This document shows positions 22,919 through 32,494 of a DNA stretch of 64,000 nt, piece after piece; position 1 is the first letter of the stretch, and the number at the start of each line of letters is the position of its first letter. The notes beneath the pieces are model-generated. The model was not told where the DNA came from, did not search any database, and saw only the letters and a program-made list of their open reading frames with translations. The position numbers and the translations under genes are program-made. This DNA comes from Ciona savignyi (Eukaryota; Chordata; Ascidiacea; Phlebobranchia; Cionidae), in contig CH000186.1 of the NCBI GenBank assembly GCA_000149265.1, forward strand, positions 122,485 through 186,484, given 5' to 3'.

Positions 22919-25494
22919 TTACGAATTGTACCCACTTTCGGGGCTTCCCGGCAAAAAGCAATTGTTTTCCGGTGACGACAAAATCGCTTCTAAATCTGCG
23001 AATGCGCTATCCGTGGTCGATTGATTATAAATGACATCTTTACTATGGTTCCTGACCTCATTAATCGAATTTAAGTCATATGTGGGCGGTGACACGTCTT
23101 TTGCGGAAGCGGTGAAGTCATATTCCGATGATTGCGTCATCGGTTGGAAAATATTGGAGTGTGTGACGTCATTCTTTTGAAAATATGATGTAAGAAATGA
23201 CGCTGTTGGGTCGTATTGCGAATATGCTGCGTCATGAATTGGATCGTCGAGAAACTCAGATTGGGTGGGATAAATTACGTCACTGTGTAATTGTGACATC
23301 ATATTTTGATGCTGAAGCTGGCTATGTTGTGAAAGTGACGTAATAGGATGGTTGAAATAGGTTTCTTTTGCAGGTTCTATATCATTGGATGTCATAACAT
23401 GTGACGTCATGTGTTGTGACGTATCGACCGTGTACGTCACTTGTTGTTGTGTAGTAGCGGATGACGTCATCGGTTGGGATGTAATTTCCGGCAACAAAAC
23501 ATCAGATGACGTAATATGAGGAGCAGCAGCCTGGTCAATGGCGGTGATGATCATCTCGTCCTGGGATTGACACCAAAATCGACTCCTATCATCCCAATCC
23601 CGCGAACCATCCAAGCAGCCACGGAGGAAATTGATGTAACGAATCGCCAGCTGCAATACCATACGGGTTAGTGTTGCAGAGTACGGTGTTGCCGGGTACA
23701 TTGTTGCCGGGTACAGTGTTGCCGGGTACAGTGTTGCCTGGTACAGTGTTGCCGGGTACAGTGTTGCCGGGTACATTGTTGCCGGGTACAGTGTTGCCGG
23801 GTACAGTGTTGCCGGGTACAGTGTTGCCGGGTAGAGTGTTGCCGGGTACAGTGTTGCCGGGTACAGTGTTGCCGGGTACATTGTTGCCGGGTACAGTGTT
23901 GCCTGGTACAGTGTTGCCGGGTACAGTGTTGCCGGGTACATTGTTGCCGGGTACAGTGTTGCCGGGTACAGTGTTACCGGGTACAGTGTTGCCGGGTACA
24001 GTGTTGCCGGGTGCGGTTCCATGACAACTGAACCCCTTACAACTGAACCCCTTACAACTGAACCCTTACAACTGAACCCTTTACAACTGAACCCCTACAA
24101 TTAAGCCCCTTACAACTGAACTCCTTTTAACTGAACCCCTTTAAACTGAACCCCTTTACAACTGAACCCATTTCAATTGAACCTCTTTACAACTGAATCC
24201 CCTTTTCAATTAAAAGCGTTCGGTTAAAAGGGGTTCAGTTGTAAAGGGGTTCAGTTGTAGGGGCTCAGTTGTAAGGGGTTCAGTTGTAAGGGGTTCAGTT
24301 GACTGGTCACCGCCGGGTACAGTGTTGCCGGGTACAGTGTTGCCGGGTACAGTGTTGCCGGGTACAGTGTTGCCGGGTACATTGTTGCCGGGTACAGTGT
24401 TGCCGGGTACAGTGTTGCCGGGTACAGTGTTGCCGGGTACAGTGTTGCCGGGTACAGTGTTGCCAGGTACAGTGTTGCCGGGTACAGTGTTGCCGGGTAC
24501 AGTGTAGCCAGGTACAGTGTTGCCCGGTACAGTGTAGCCGCGTACAGTGTTGCCTGGTGCAGTGTTGCCGGGTACAGTGTAGCCGGGTACAGTGTTACCG
24601 GGTACAGTGTTGCCTGGTGCAGTGTTGCCGGGTACAGTGTAGCCAGGTACAGTGTTGCCGGGTACAGTGTTACCGGGTACAGTGTTGCCGGGTACAATGT
24701 TGCCGGGTACAGTGTTGCCGGGTACAGTGTTGCCGGGTATAGTGTTGCCGGGTACAGTGTTCCCGGGTACAGTGTTGCCGGGTACAGTGTTGCCGGGTAC
24801 AGTGTTGCCGGGTACAGTGTTGCCGGGTACAGTGTTGGCGGTACAGTGTTCCCGGGTACAGTGTTGCCGGGTACAGTGTTCCCGGGTACAGTGTTGCCGG
24901 GTACAGTGTTGCCGGGTACAGTGTTGCCGGGTACAGTGTTACCGGGTACAGTGTTACCGGGTACAGCGTAGCCGCGTACAGTGTTGCCTGGTGCAGTGTT
25001 GCCGGGTACAGTGTAGCCAGGTACAGTGTTGCCTGGTACAGTGTTGCCGGGTACAGTGTTGCCGGGTACAGTGTTGCCGGGTACAGTGTTGCCGGGTACA
25101 GTGTTGCCGCGTACAGTGTTGCCGGGTACAGTGTTGCCGGGTAGAGTGTTACCGGGTATAATTTTGCCGGGTTTGCCAAACATTTATTTACCTGCAGAGT
25201 TTGTTTTTTGTGCAGTTTCCTCTGCTCTGTTAAACGAATCGGAATGACGCCCTGTAGCGCTTCTAGTGCCTGATTAAAGACGCTAAGACGATCGCGCTCT
25301 TTTCCACAATTCGAACGTCGTCTCTTTGATTCTCTTGTGACGCCATTATCAGAGCGTCGTTTTCTAGAATTTGCCTGAAATCCGAAAAAAAATAATATAA
25401 CCGAAAGATAATTTAAAAGACTTTTTTTTTAATTATGACGTACCTTGTTGGTGTGGATGTTTCGAGAAGCTTGATTGTGTTCTAGTGATGTCAT
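22919..25494 (-). CDS. Twist-related bHLH transcription factor, copy 1 (probable Ciona Twist-r/Twist-like1 type)
   Basis: Three exons on the minus strand: 25444-25494, 25192-25374 and 22919-23650 (51, 183 and 732 nt), giving 321 residues. Residues 38-91 form a bHLH domain: basic region NCGKERDRL, helix 1 FNQALEALQGVIP, helix 2 KKQTLQLAIRYINFL. The RYI-F-L helix 2 is typical of the Twist/Hand/Ptf1a group, which binds E-boxes as dimers. The long C-terminal half is Ser/Thr/Gln-rich and ends in a conserved DLEAILSSPENN block, a possible activation region. Intron 2 falls exactly between loop and helix 2 and is 1541 bp, mostly minisatellite. The gene is head to head with a near-identical copy at 28698. 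Assigning it to Twist-related is from the bHLH sequence and the paired arrangement; Hand-related is the main alternative. Confidence 0.85.
23685..24011. repeat. 15-bp minisatellite, first block (about 21 units)
   Basis: Unit GGGTACAGTGTTGCC as read on the plus strand, with scattered single-base variants (ACATTG, TAGAGTG). It lies in intron 2 of bHLH copy 1, directly next to the acceptor at 23651. The unit is five codons long, so open frames (LYPAT repeated) appear on both strands as artefacts. Confidence 0.97.
24024..24301. mobile_element. Foldback element made of short inverted repeats, inside the minisatellite
   Basis: The left half repeats TTACAACTGAACCCC and the right half repeats its reverse complement GGGGTTCAGTTGTAA, meeting near 24215, so a single strand would fold into a long hairpin. 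Minisatellite units flank it on both sides. A 3-bp GAC at each end is a possible target duplication. It is absent from the sister intron at 29005-29190. Confidence 0.75.
24311..25175. repeat. 15-bp minisatellite, second block (about 57 units)
   Basis: Same unit as 23685-24011. Variant units (GTGTAGCC, GTGTTACC, TGGTGCAG) recur in the same order at about 24505-24645 and 24950-25035, showing that multi-unit blocks were duplicated. A one-base loss near 24836 shifts the phase of the five-codon frame. Confidence 0.97.
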
Positions 25495-25830
25495 AATGAT
25501 CGATTGTCGAATGATGAGGTTTGAATGGAAAGCGATTGTTATATAAGCGAGCCTTTCTCTATTAGCCGGGTCGTGGACGACAAACGGTCGTCTGCTGAGG
25601 ACCTGTGCAAACCATCGAGAGTGAGATCGACTTAGATCGGATACGACCGCGTCCGTTTCCGACTACTCGGTATTTCAAAGCGAGCAGCAGCGACCAAAGG
25701 GTTCCAGACCAAGGTAGAAACAGGCCAGGATGCATCGCCTAACCTGTGTCTTGACTTCTAAAGACAAATTCACCTAATACCACGTCCAGGTATCCGTACG
25801 GCCAAAGAACTAACATTAAACCATTCAAGT
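25495..25830 (-). promoter_or_regulatory. Proximal promoter of bHLH copy 1, inverted copy of 28365-28697
   Basis: About 330 bp upstream of the ATG is nearly identical, in inverse orientation, to the same region of the sister gene. It includes the blocks ACCTAATACCACGTCCAGG, GAAACAGGCC and GTGAGATCGACTTAGATCGG. Identity drops sharply beyond 25830. Confidence 0.75.
25539..25546 (-). promoter_or_regulatory. TATA box of bHLH copy 1
   Basis: TTATATAA on the minus strand, about 45 bp upstream of the ATG, in a stretch conserved with the sister gene (TTATAAAAC at 28646). It implies a very short 5'UTR. Confidence 0.6.
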
Positions 25831-26159
25831 AGTCTTCGGGAACTTTCAATCAACAAGCTCAAGTCACTGTTAAGTTTCCAATGTTTTCCAAAAGTCCATG
25901 TTAAGTTGATTTTTGTTGCTGACAAGCCTCCCCGCAGTAATAAGTATTTGTTTAATACCATACAACCAGCTCTTTTAATGTCTGCTTAGTCATGCTTTCG
26001 TTGTTTCCTGATTTTTTGTTGTTGACTGGACTCTACACAATTTAAAGTTTTTCCTTAATGTAATAAAATTACCAATAAGTAAATGAAATATAGTAAAGGT
26101 AGTTTTAACAAAATATTCATTGATTTTAGTTAATAAATTAAACTCGGTTTCATACATTC

Positions 26160-26350
26160 TCTTATCATTTTTATTTGTACAACTCCCGCTAGCTTGAGTA
26201 AACAATAACGTCACTTGTCTGCGTGTCGTCATACCTACGTAAGTCTAACGTCAGGCGCAGGGAAATCCCCCACTTCAAAGTTGTCGCAGATTTCCGGACG
26301 AAGTTACGTTGTTTCTAGTTTAGTTTGCAAAGCAGATAAGCCTGAAACAG
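26160..26350 (-). promoter_or_regulatory. Candidate distal enhancer of bHLH copy 1, conserved with 27850-28045
   Basis: After a diverged gap, similarity to the sister upstream region returns. Shared blocks are AACTCCCGCTAGCTTGAGTA, GTCGTCATA, GTTACG and AGCAGATAAGCC, the last with a GATA-type core. TTTCCGG, an ETS-type core, is present here but not kept in the sister. The AACTCCCGCTAGC block is about 696 bp from the ATG in both genes. Confidence 0.6.
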
Positions 26351-27849
26351 TTGATTCAAACTTAAGTGCCGATTTTCGATTTGTTTAACTAATATGACTC
26401 GTGTCTATAAAATTACGAAAGCTAAAACCGATTGGATTATTTTCTATTATTTATTTTGTTAAATTCTTTGTTTTAAGACATGAGACAATGCTATATTTAT
26501 TGTACATGAAATAAAATAAACAGAAACACAAGTCAAATATTCTGTTGTTTTAAGTTGATCCAACTAATTATTATAATCACACATATTAATTTTTCTCGGA
26601 TACTTCTTACGAGCCATTTGATGAATTACATTATTACAACTTATAAGATTTACCACATCGCCGTATTTGTAACACAGCAAATTCCATAACAGCAAAAAAC
26701 TGACAAACTGTTTAATTCGCCAAATACACATGCCACAGTGCGCATCAACTTTAATAAAGAATGTCAGCCACTACTATTTGTAAATCACATTTTGTATGCT
26801 CTATGTTTGTACAACCATGATTCCTAACCACAATTGGTACATTTTATCCATCGAATAGTTTGTTTGTTGAATATCAAATCTGCAAATACATTTTAGGTGG
26901 TGGCAAGTTAGTTCGTTGTGTTCATGGATAAGGCTAAGGCACGTAGCTGACATTGTCTGGACCCAGTGGAATAATGGATTCTACTGAAATAAAAAAGCAT
27001 TATAAATCATGTTCTTAAATTCCTCTTTGTTAGCTTTCCAAACCTTGTCACTGCACATCTAATACATATTAGTTAACATCTTTAAACGACTTTTTGTGCC
27101 CGTATGTGTAGTTAAATTGAACAGATTACTGATTAAAGTAAGGTTGCGCGTCTGGCATTTTTAGCGGTTAAAACAGTTTATATATATGGAGCTATCCAGC
27201 TGTTTCATATATACCGTAATAAAGTGTTGTAAGTTCACATTTTAGAGAAATTCTCTTTGTCCTAAATATTTTTAATTAATTAGCATTTATCCAGTTTAAT
27301 ATACATATATATAGACTTTTTTAATTTGGAATATTTTGTCCAATCAAGATCCAATATATTTAAAGTAAAAAGGTTTTATATATGTATCCCTTTGTTGATT
27401 TTGGCCATAACAGTGTATGAGCGTTATTTACAAAAGGCGTAATACTAAACACATTCTCATTATATTTCCGAATGACCCGTGTTTTCGATAAACTTGTACG
27501 TATTTTTGATGAATTAAGAGAAAGGGCAAATCTAATTAATATAGTATTGGGTAATTTATAACGTAAATTTTACCGAATGAACATTATAGAGTGACGGACT
27601 CAATTTTAGTGTTTACCTAATTTAACAGAAAAGAGTCATATCAGACGAACAAATCAAAAACCGCCGAAAGTAAATTTTATGTGTTTTTTATTTACTATTA
27701 CTTGTACAAAAAATATAGCGTTGTGTCATGTCGTATAACGTATAATTTATCAAGTGAATCATATAAAGTGCAAAATCGATTTAAGTTTTCCAAACTGCAC
27801 AGACATCAAATTTGTTGAACAGATCGAAAAACTTCACTTAAAACGTTTA
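26351..27849. other. Non-coding centre of the bHLH inverted pair
   Basis: AT-rich unique sequence between the two candidate enhancers. It holds a repeat fragment shared with 6303-6380 (26765-26850) and a degenerate SINE (about 26890-27000). No gene recognised. Confidence 0.5.
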
Positions 27850-28045
27850 AATCAACTGCTTTAGGGCTTATCTGCTCAGCAAACTGAACTAGAACCACGT
27901 AACTTTGTTCAAAGAATATTCAGCGAATTTAGAAGGGTATCTCCCTGCTTTGGTAGGTGTGACGACACACAGAGAAGTGTCGTCAATGTGTACTCAAGCT
28001 AGCGGGAGTTGTATCAAAATAAAAGATAAGACAATTTACATAAAA
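27850..28045 (+). promoter_or_regulatory. Candidate distal enhancer of bHLH copy 2
   Basis: Inverse counterpart of 26160-26350. GGCTTATCTGCT, CACGTAACTT, GTGACGACAC and ACTCAAGCTAGCGGGAG are retained while the bases between them differ. Conserved islands in a diverged background argue for function, not recent copying. Confidence 0.6.
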
Positions 28046-28364
28046 GATAACAAAAAAAAGAAAATAAATTTAATATTTTGTTAAAATTAATCCCAATGCG
28101 TTAATTTCACTTGTTGGTATCTCGAACTGTAACACATTCGTCTTTTGCTGCATTTTTTTCTGTACACCCTTGTGTATTAAATATTATTTTTGTTTGTTGA
28201 CTTATGATGCCGCCATTAATTTGAAACTAAACTTAAAAACTTAAAATTAATATTTTATAAAATTAAAATTTCAAATTGCGTATAGTCCAGCCAACAGCAA
28301 AAACCGGGCAACTATAAAACATGGCAAATGACTTGAGCAGGGATTAAAGAATGGATTGGTTGTT

Positions 28365-28697
28365 TGTACGGTTTAATATTAGCTCTTCGGCCATATAGAT
28401 ACCTGGACGTGGTATTAGGTGAATTTGTCTTTAGAAGTCAAGACACAGGTTAGGCGATGCATCCAGGCCTGTTTCTACCTTGGTCTGGAACCCTTTGGTC
28501 GCTGCTTCTCGCTTTGAAATACCGAGTAGTCGGAAACGAACGCGGTCGTATCCGATCTAAGTCGATCTCACTCTCGATGGTTTGCACAGGTCCTCAGCAG
28601 ACGACCGTTTGTCGTCCACGACCCGGCTAAAAGAGAAAGGCTCGCTTATAAAACAATCGCTTTCCATTCAAACCTCATCATTTGACAATCGATCATT
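28365..28697 (+). promoter_or_regulatory. Proximal promoter of bHLH copy 2, with TATA box
   Basis: Inverse copy of 25495-25830. TATAAAA at 28647-28653 lies about 45 bp before the ATG at 28698. The sequence from the TATA box to the ATG differs at only a few bases between the two genes. Confidence 0.72.
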
Positions 28698-29922
28698 ATG
28701 ACATCACTAGAACACAATCAAGCTTCTCGAAACATCCACACCGACAAGGTAGGGCATAATTTTAGAAAAAAAGTCATTTAAATTATTTTTTGGTTATCTT
28801 ATGCTTTTTTTCGGATTTCAGGCAAATTCTAGAAAACGACGCTCTGATAATGACGTCACAAGAGAATCAAAGAGACGACGTTCGAATTGTGGAAAAGAGC
28901 GCGATCGTCTTAGCGTCTTTAATCAGGCACTAGAGGCGCTACAGGGCGTCATTCCGATTCGTTTAACAGAGCAGAGGAAACTGCACAAGAAACAAACTCT
29001 GCAGGTAAATACATGTTCGGCAAACCAGGCAAAATTATACCCGGCAACACTGTACCCGGCAACACTGTACCCGGGAACACTGTACCCGGCAACACTGTAC
29101 CCGGCAACACTGTACCAGGCAACACTGTACCCGGCAACACTGTACCCGGTAACACTGTACCCGGCAACACTAACGCACATGATATTGCAGCTAGCGATCC
29201 GTTACATCAATTTCCTCCGTGGCTGCTTGGATGGTTCGCGGGATTGGGATGATAGGAGTCGATTTTGGTGTCAATCCCAGGACGAGATGATCATCACCGC
29301 CATTGACCAGGCTGCTGCTCCTCATATTACGTCATCCGATGTTTTGTTGCCGGAAATGACATCCCAACCGATGACGTCATCCACTGTTACACAACAACAA
29401 ATGACGTACACGGTCGATACGTCACAACACATGACGTCACCTGATATGACATCCAATGATTTAGAACCTGCAAGAGAAATTTATTTCAACCATCCTATTA
29501 CGTCACTTCCACAACATAGCCAGCTTCAGCATCAAAATATGATGTCACAATTACACAGTGACGTAATTCATCCTACTCAATCTGAGTTTCTTGACGATCG
29601 AAATCATGACGCAGCATATTTGCAATATGACCCGACAGCGTCATTTCTTACATCATATTTTCAAAAGAATGACGTTACGCAATCCAATATTTTCCAACCG
29701 ATGACGCAATCATCGGAATATGACTTCACCGCTTCCGCACATGACGTGTCACCGCCGACTTATGACTTTAATTCGATTAATGACGTCACGAACCATAACA
29801 ATGATGTCATTTATAATCAATCGACCACGGATAGCGCATTCGCAGATTTGGAAGCGATTTTGTCGTCACCGGAAAACAATTGCTACTTACCGGGAAGCCC
29901 CGAAAGCGGGTACAATTCGTAA
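28698..29922 (+). CDS. Twist-related bHLH transcription factor, copy 2
   Basis: Exons 28698-28748, 28822-29004 and 29191-29922 have the same lengths as copy 1 (51, 183 and 732 nt), 321 residues. The bHLH domain is identical to copy 1 as far as I can read it; exon 2 differs by one residue (D for G after SDN). The C-terminal exon differs at some two dozen positions with no indel. Introns are 73 and 186 bp. Intron 2 carries only about nine 15-bp units and, unlike copy 1, is open throughout with a length divisible by three, so retention would insert 62 residues between loop and helix 2 without a stop. Exon 3 is unusually rich in TGACGTCA-like strings, which fall on Met-Thr-Ser and Asp-Val-Thr codons. 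Confidence 0.87.
29035..29171. repeat. 15-bp minisatellite in intron 2 of bHLH copy 2 (about 9 units)
   Basis: Unit GGCAACACTGTACCC in the gene's sense direction, the inverse of the arrays in copy 1. Because both copies hold it at the same intron position, a short array predates the gene duplication. Confidence 0.95.
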
Positions 29923-29954
29923 CTGCATTTCTACTTTTTATTTATTATTTTTTC

Positions 29955-30055
29955 TGGGCTTAGTTTCGGACCTATGATGGCCTCGTTGCCAATACTATTT
30001 TTTGTACGAAAGTTGCATATGTGATGGTCGCTTTAACCTTTTGGTCACACTACAG
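29955..30055 (-). repeat. Degenerate short SINE
   Basis: CCTATGATGGCCTCGTTGCC and GTCGCTTTAACCTTTTGGTC match the short family in minus orientation. It lies just after the bHLH copy 2 stop and could be part of its 3'UTR. Confidence 0.5.
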
Positions 30056-30090
30056 TACTTCTCTCTTTGTTTTATCGCGTTTCATTTTAA

Positions 30091-30979
30091 CCCTTTAACT
30101 GCCGCTGTCGACTCAAGTCGACAGCGCCGAAAATTACATAAGTGGAAAAGTATACGGCCGATTTTGATCAGTGAGATGGCGCTGGAGAGCTGAATAATTT
30201 CTGCGTTTACCAATATAAGATGATATATAGGTTTGCATTTGAAATTTTTTAGTTATTTGAGTTTTAAAAAACGTATACATATATGTGTGGTTTTGGTTGT
30301 TTTAATTAGTGTTAATTACTGTTTTAGTCCCCGATTAGTTTTCAACTATTGTCGTCATGGTTCGCTTGTTTAGTTTGAAAACAATCCATTCGTTTTTCGC
30401 TTGTACATTTTGGATTAGGCTATTTTTTGAGCTTATGGAGGGTAAAAACAGATATTCTGATGAAGAAGCTGCCCTTTTGTTGGCTGATAGTGAATCTGGA
30501 AGCAGTTGTGCTTTGTTTTTCAGTAGTTCTAGTGATAAAGAACTTTTTTGAAGATGTTTTGCATCAGTTTTGTTTTACTGTGGTTATGTGTTTGTGTTTC
30601 ATTAGGCAAAAGTAAAAAAAAAAAAAAAATTTTTTTGATTTGCGTATAACGACGTCATCAGTCAAGTTGTGAGGTCATCACAAAAAGAGTAGTACAAAAA
30701 TGATCCAAATATAATCATAAATAACTTTGTTACCTACTGTTTTGTTTGTAAATGAGAAAAAAAGATAGTTTTTGTTGATCTAAATAGAAACACATGACGT
30801 CATTGCACAATGCATGACGTCATCAAAATTTAACTAATGTAAAACAAAAGAAAATTTATTACTGAACAACTTTTATGTTGATCATATCATGCTAACATCA
30901 ATAGTTTTTTGTATAAAAGCTTCTAACCTAAGGCGACTTCGCCGAAAAATGACCTAAAAATCAGCCGGCAGTTAAAGGG
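30091..30979 (+). mobile_element. piggyBac-type element, 889 bp, non-autonomous
   Basis: Ends CCCTTTAACTGCCG and CGGCAGTTAAAGGG are inverted repeats flanked on both sides by TTAA (30087-30090 and 30980-30983), the target duplication specific to piggyBac. Inside, from 30435, a frame starts MEGKNRYSDEEAALLLADSE, with the Asp/Glu/Ser-rich look of piggyBac transposase N-termini, and stops at 30551. The catalytic domain is missing. TGACGTCAT palindromes occur three times in the right half. Confidence 0.82.
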
Positions 30980-31887
30980 TTAAACGACAGGGTTAAAAAA
31001 ATAGAAAAGATTATTCTATTATTGTTTATCTATCAATCAATACACAGGTGTCGCATGTCTAGGAAAAATGAAAATGAAAGCAGCACAATTATGTTTTCTC
31101 GGAATTGTGTTAGTCGGAATATTGATTTTACGCCACAATGTTGACAGTGTGGTATATACACGTAATACTGTCGTATGCCCAGATACGAGATTAGAACACT
31201 AAGGAAAGAAAATATTGCCGTTGATTTACGGCATAACCTCCACATACAAGAGACATGTGCAGATAGCTAACCTTTTTGGAATTAAATTTTTTTGGTAAAC
31301 TTGATATTAATTGACTTTCAAATTAGTTTGGTTTCTGTAATTGTTCTAGAATCAATAATTTTAAACTAAGAATGTTTAACTCAATAAATTTAAACTAAGA
31401 AACTTCTTAGAAATAGATATGAAAAGCAAGCAACAAACAATTTTACCCCCTTTTTTGAATCAAAATTGTATAAACAGTCATTTTTTTACTATAAAAACTT
31501 ATTTGTAAATATCTTGAATCAAAAAATAATTCTAAATCATTTTCTATTGCCTTAAACCGTGATGCACATTCCAATGTTCCATTGGCTGCTGACAGAAGAT
31601 GCTCCTTCAGGAACGGTTTTGGTTGCCGTTTTTTTAAATTACTTGAAACTAAGCTACACCCATCTTTATCATAAAAATAATTCGACTTCAAGACTCGTGA
31701 AAGATTTAAACACCCGAAACAACGCTTTGCGCTGGATCCGAGAAAACGTACAACCGAGTGCAAATGCGATTCTATATTTTATGGACGATGACAACACTTA
31801 ATCACTCCGAGTTTTCGATGAAATAAGAAAAAACTAAACGTGGAAGCGTTTGGCCGGTTGGTCTGTCGGCTGGTTTGTTACATGAAG

Positions 31888-32152
31888 AACTGATTTTTTT
31901 CACCGAGCTAAATTTCGAAACATGATGGGCTCGTCACCAGGACCGTTTTTAGTATAAGAGTCGGTATATGTATCGGTCGCGTTAACCATTCGGCCACACG
32001 ACCACGACCACGACGGACCGATTTTTTTATTTTATTTTTTTACCGAGCCAAGTTTCGAACCCATGATGGGCTCGTCACTAGGACCGATTTTTCGTATAAG
32101 AGTCAATATATGTATCTGTCGCGTTAACCATTAGGCCACACGAACCTACAAG
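31888..32152 (-). repeat. Two tandem short SINE copies in the B3GAT pseudogene
   Basis: Two copies in the same orientation, about 31888-32012 and 32022-32152, each with TTTCGAA-CATGATGGGCTCGTCAC and GTCGCGTTAACCATT. On the minus strand these are TGGCCGAATGGTTAACGCGA, an A-box-like head, and GGTTCGAAA, a B-box-like string. Confidence 0.8.
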
Positions 32153-32379
32153 GACCGATTGAATGTAAAGATGGCAGAGCTGTTCGATGGAACGTCCACT
32201 TGTGGCCACAAAGAACCGTCCCCATACATGGCAGGATTTGCAATTCATGTAAAAGTTCTGTTTGAAAAACCAATTTAAAAATTCACCGATCGCGAGGACA
32301 TAGAATCCGTTTTTATAGAATCGCTTGGGTTCAACAGAGACAATATTAAGGTGAACTATTGTAAAGATGTTCTAGTGTG

Positions 32380-32494
32380 TACGGTCGTGTGGCCGAGTGG
32401 TTAGCGACCAATACGTATTCCGCATTATATACAAAAAAACTTAGTAACGTGCCCATCATGGGTTCGAAACTGAGTCCAGTTAAAAAAAGATGTT
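32380..32494 (+). repeat. Short SINE with clear target-site duplication
   Basis: GTGTGGCCGAGTGGTTAGCG to GGGTTCGAAACTG. The pseudogene string AAGATGTTCT-GTGTG occurs on both sides with one mismatch, a target duplication of about 15 bp as left by LINE machinery. Confidence 0.85.

Noticed and set aside
22919-24022. A single 367-codon frame reading from the minisatellite into bHLH exon 3
   Set aside because: The part above 23650 is intron; the acceptor TTGCAG is conserved with copy 2 and restores helix 2.
23685-25175. Evenly spaced repeats resembling a CRISPR array
   Set aside because: There are no spacers: 15-bp units follow one another directly, in a eukaryotic intron. It is a minisatellite.
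24251-25183. Long open frames of 140-310 codons on both strands (LYPAT, GNTVP, RVQCC repeats)
   Set aside because: They arise because a 15-bp unit without stops is open in several frames on both strands. Splice sites and the sister gene show this is intron.
31033-31245. Minus-strand 70-codon frame
   Set aside because: It is the antisense shadow of the B3GAT pseudogene N-terminus.
32380-32494. tRNA gene with GGCCGAGTGGTTAGCG and GGTTCGAAAC
   Set aside because: A-box and B-box are too far apart and between them there is AT-rich sequence repeated in many copies; flanking target duplications prove a SINE.
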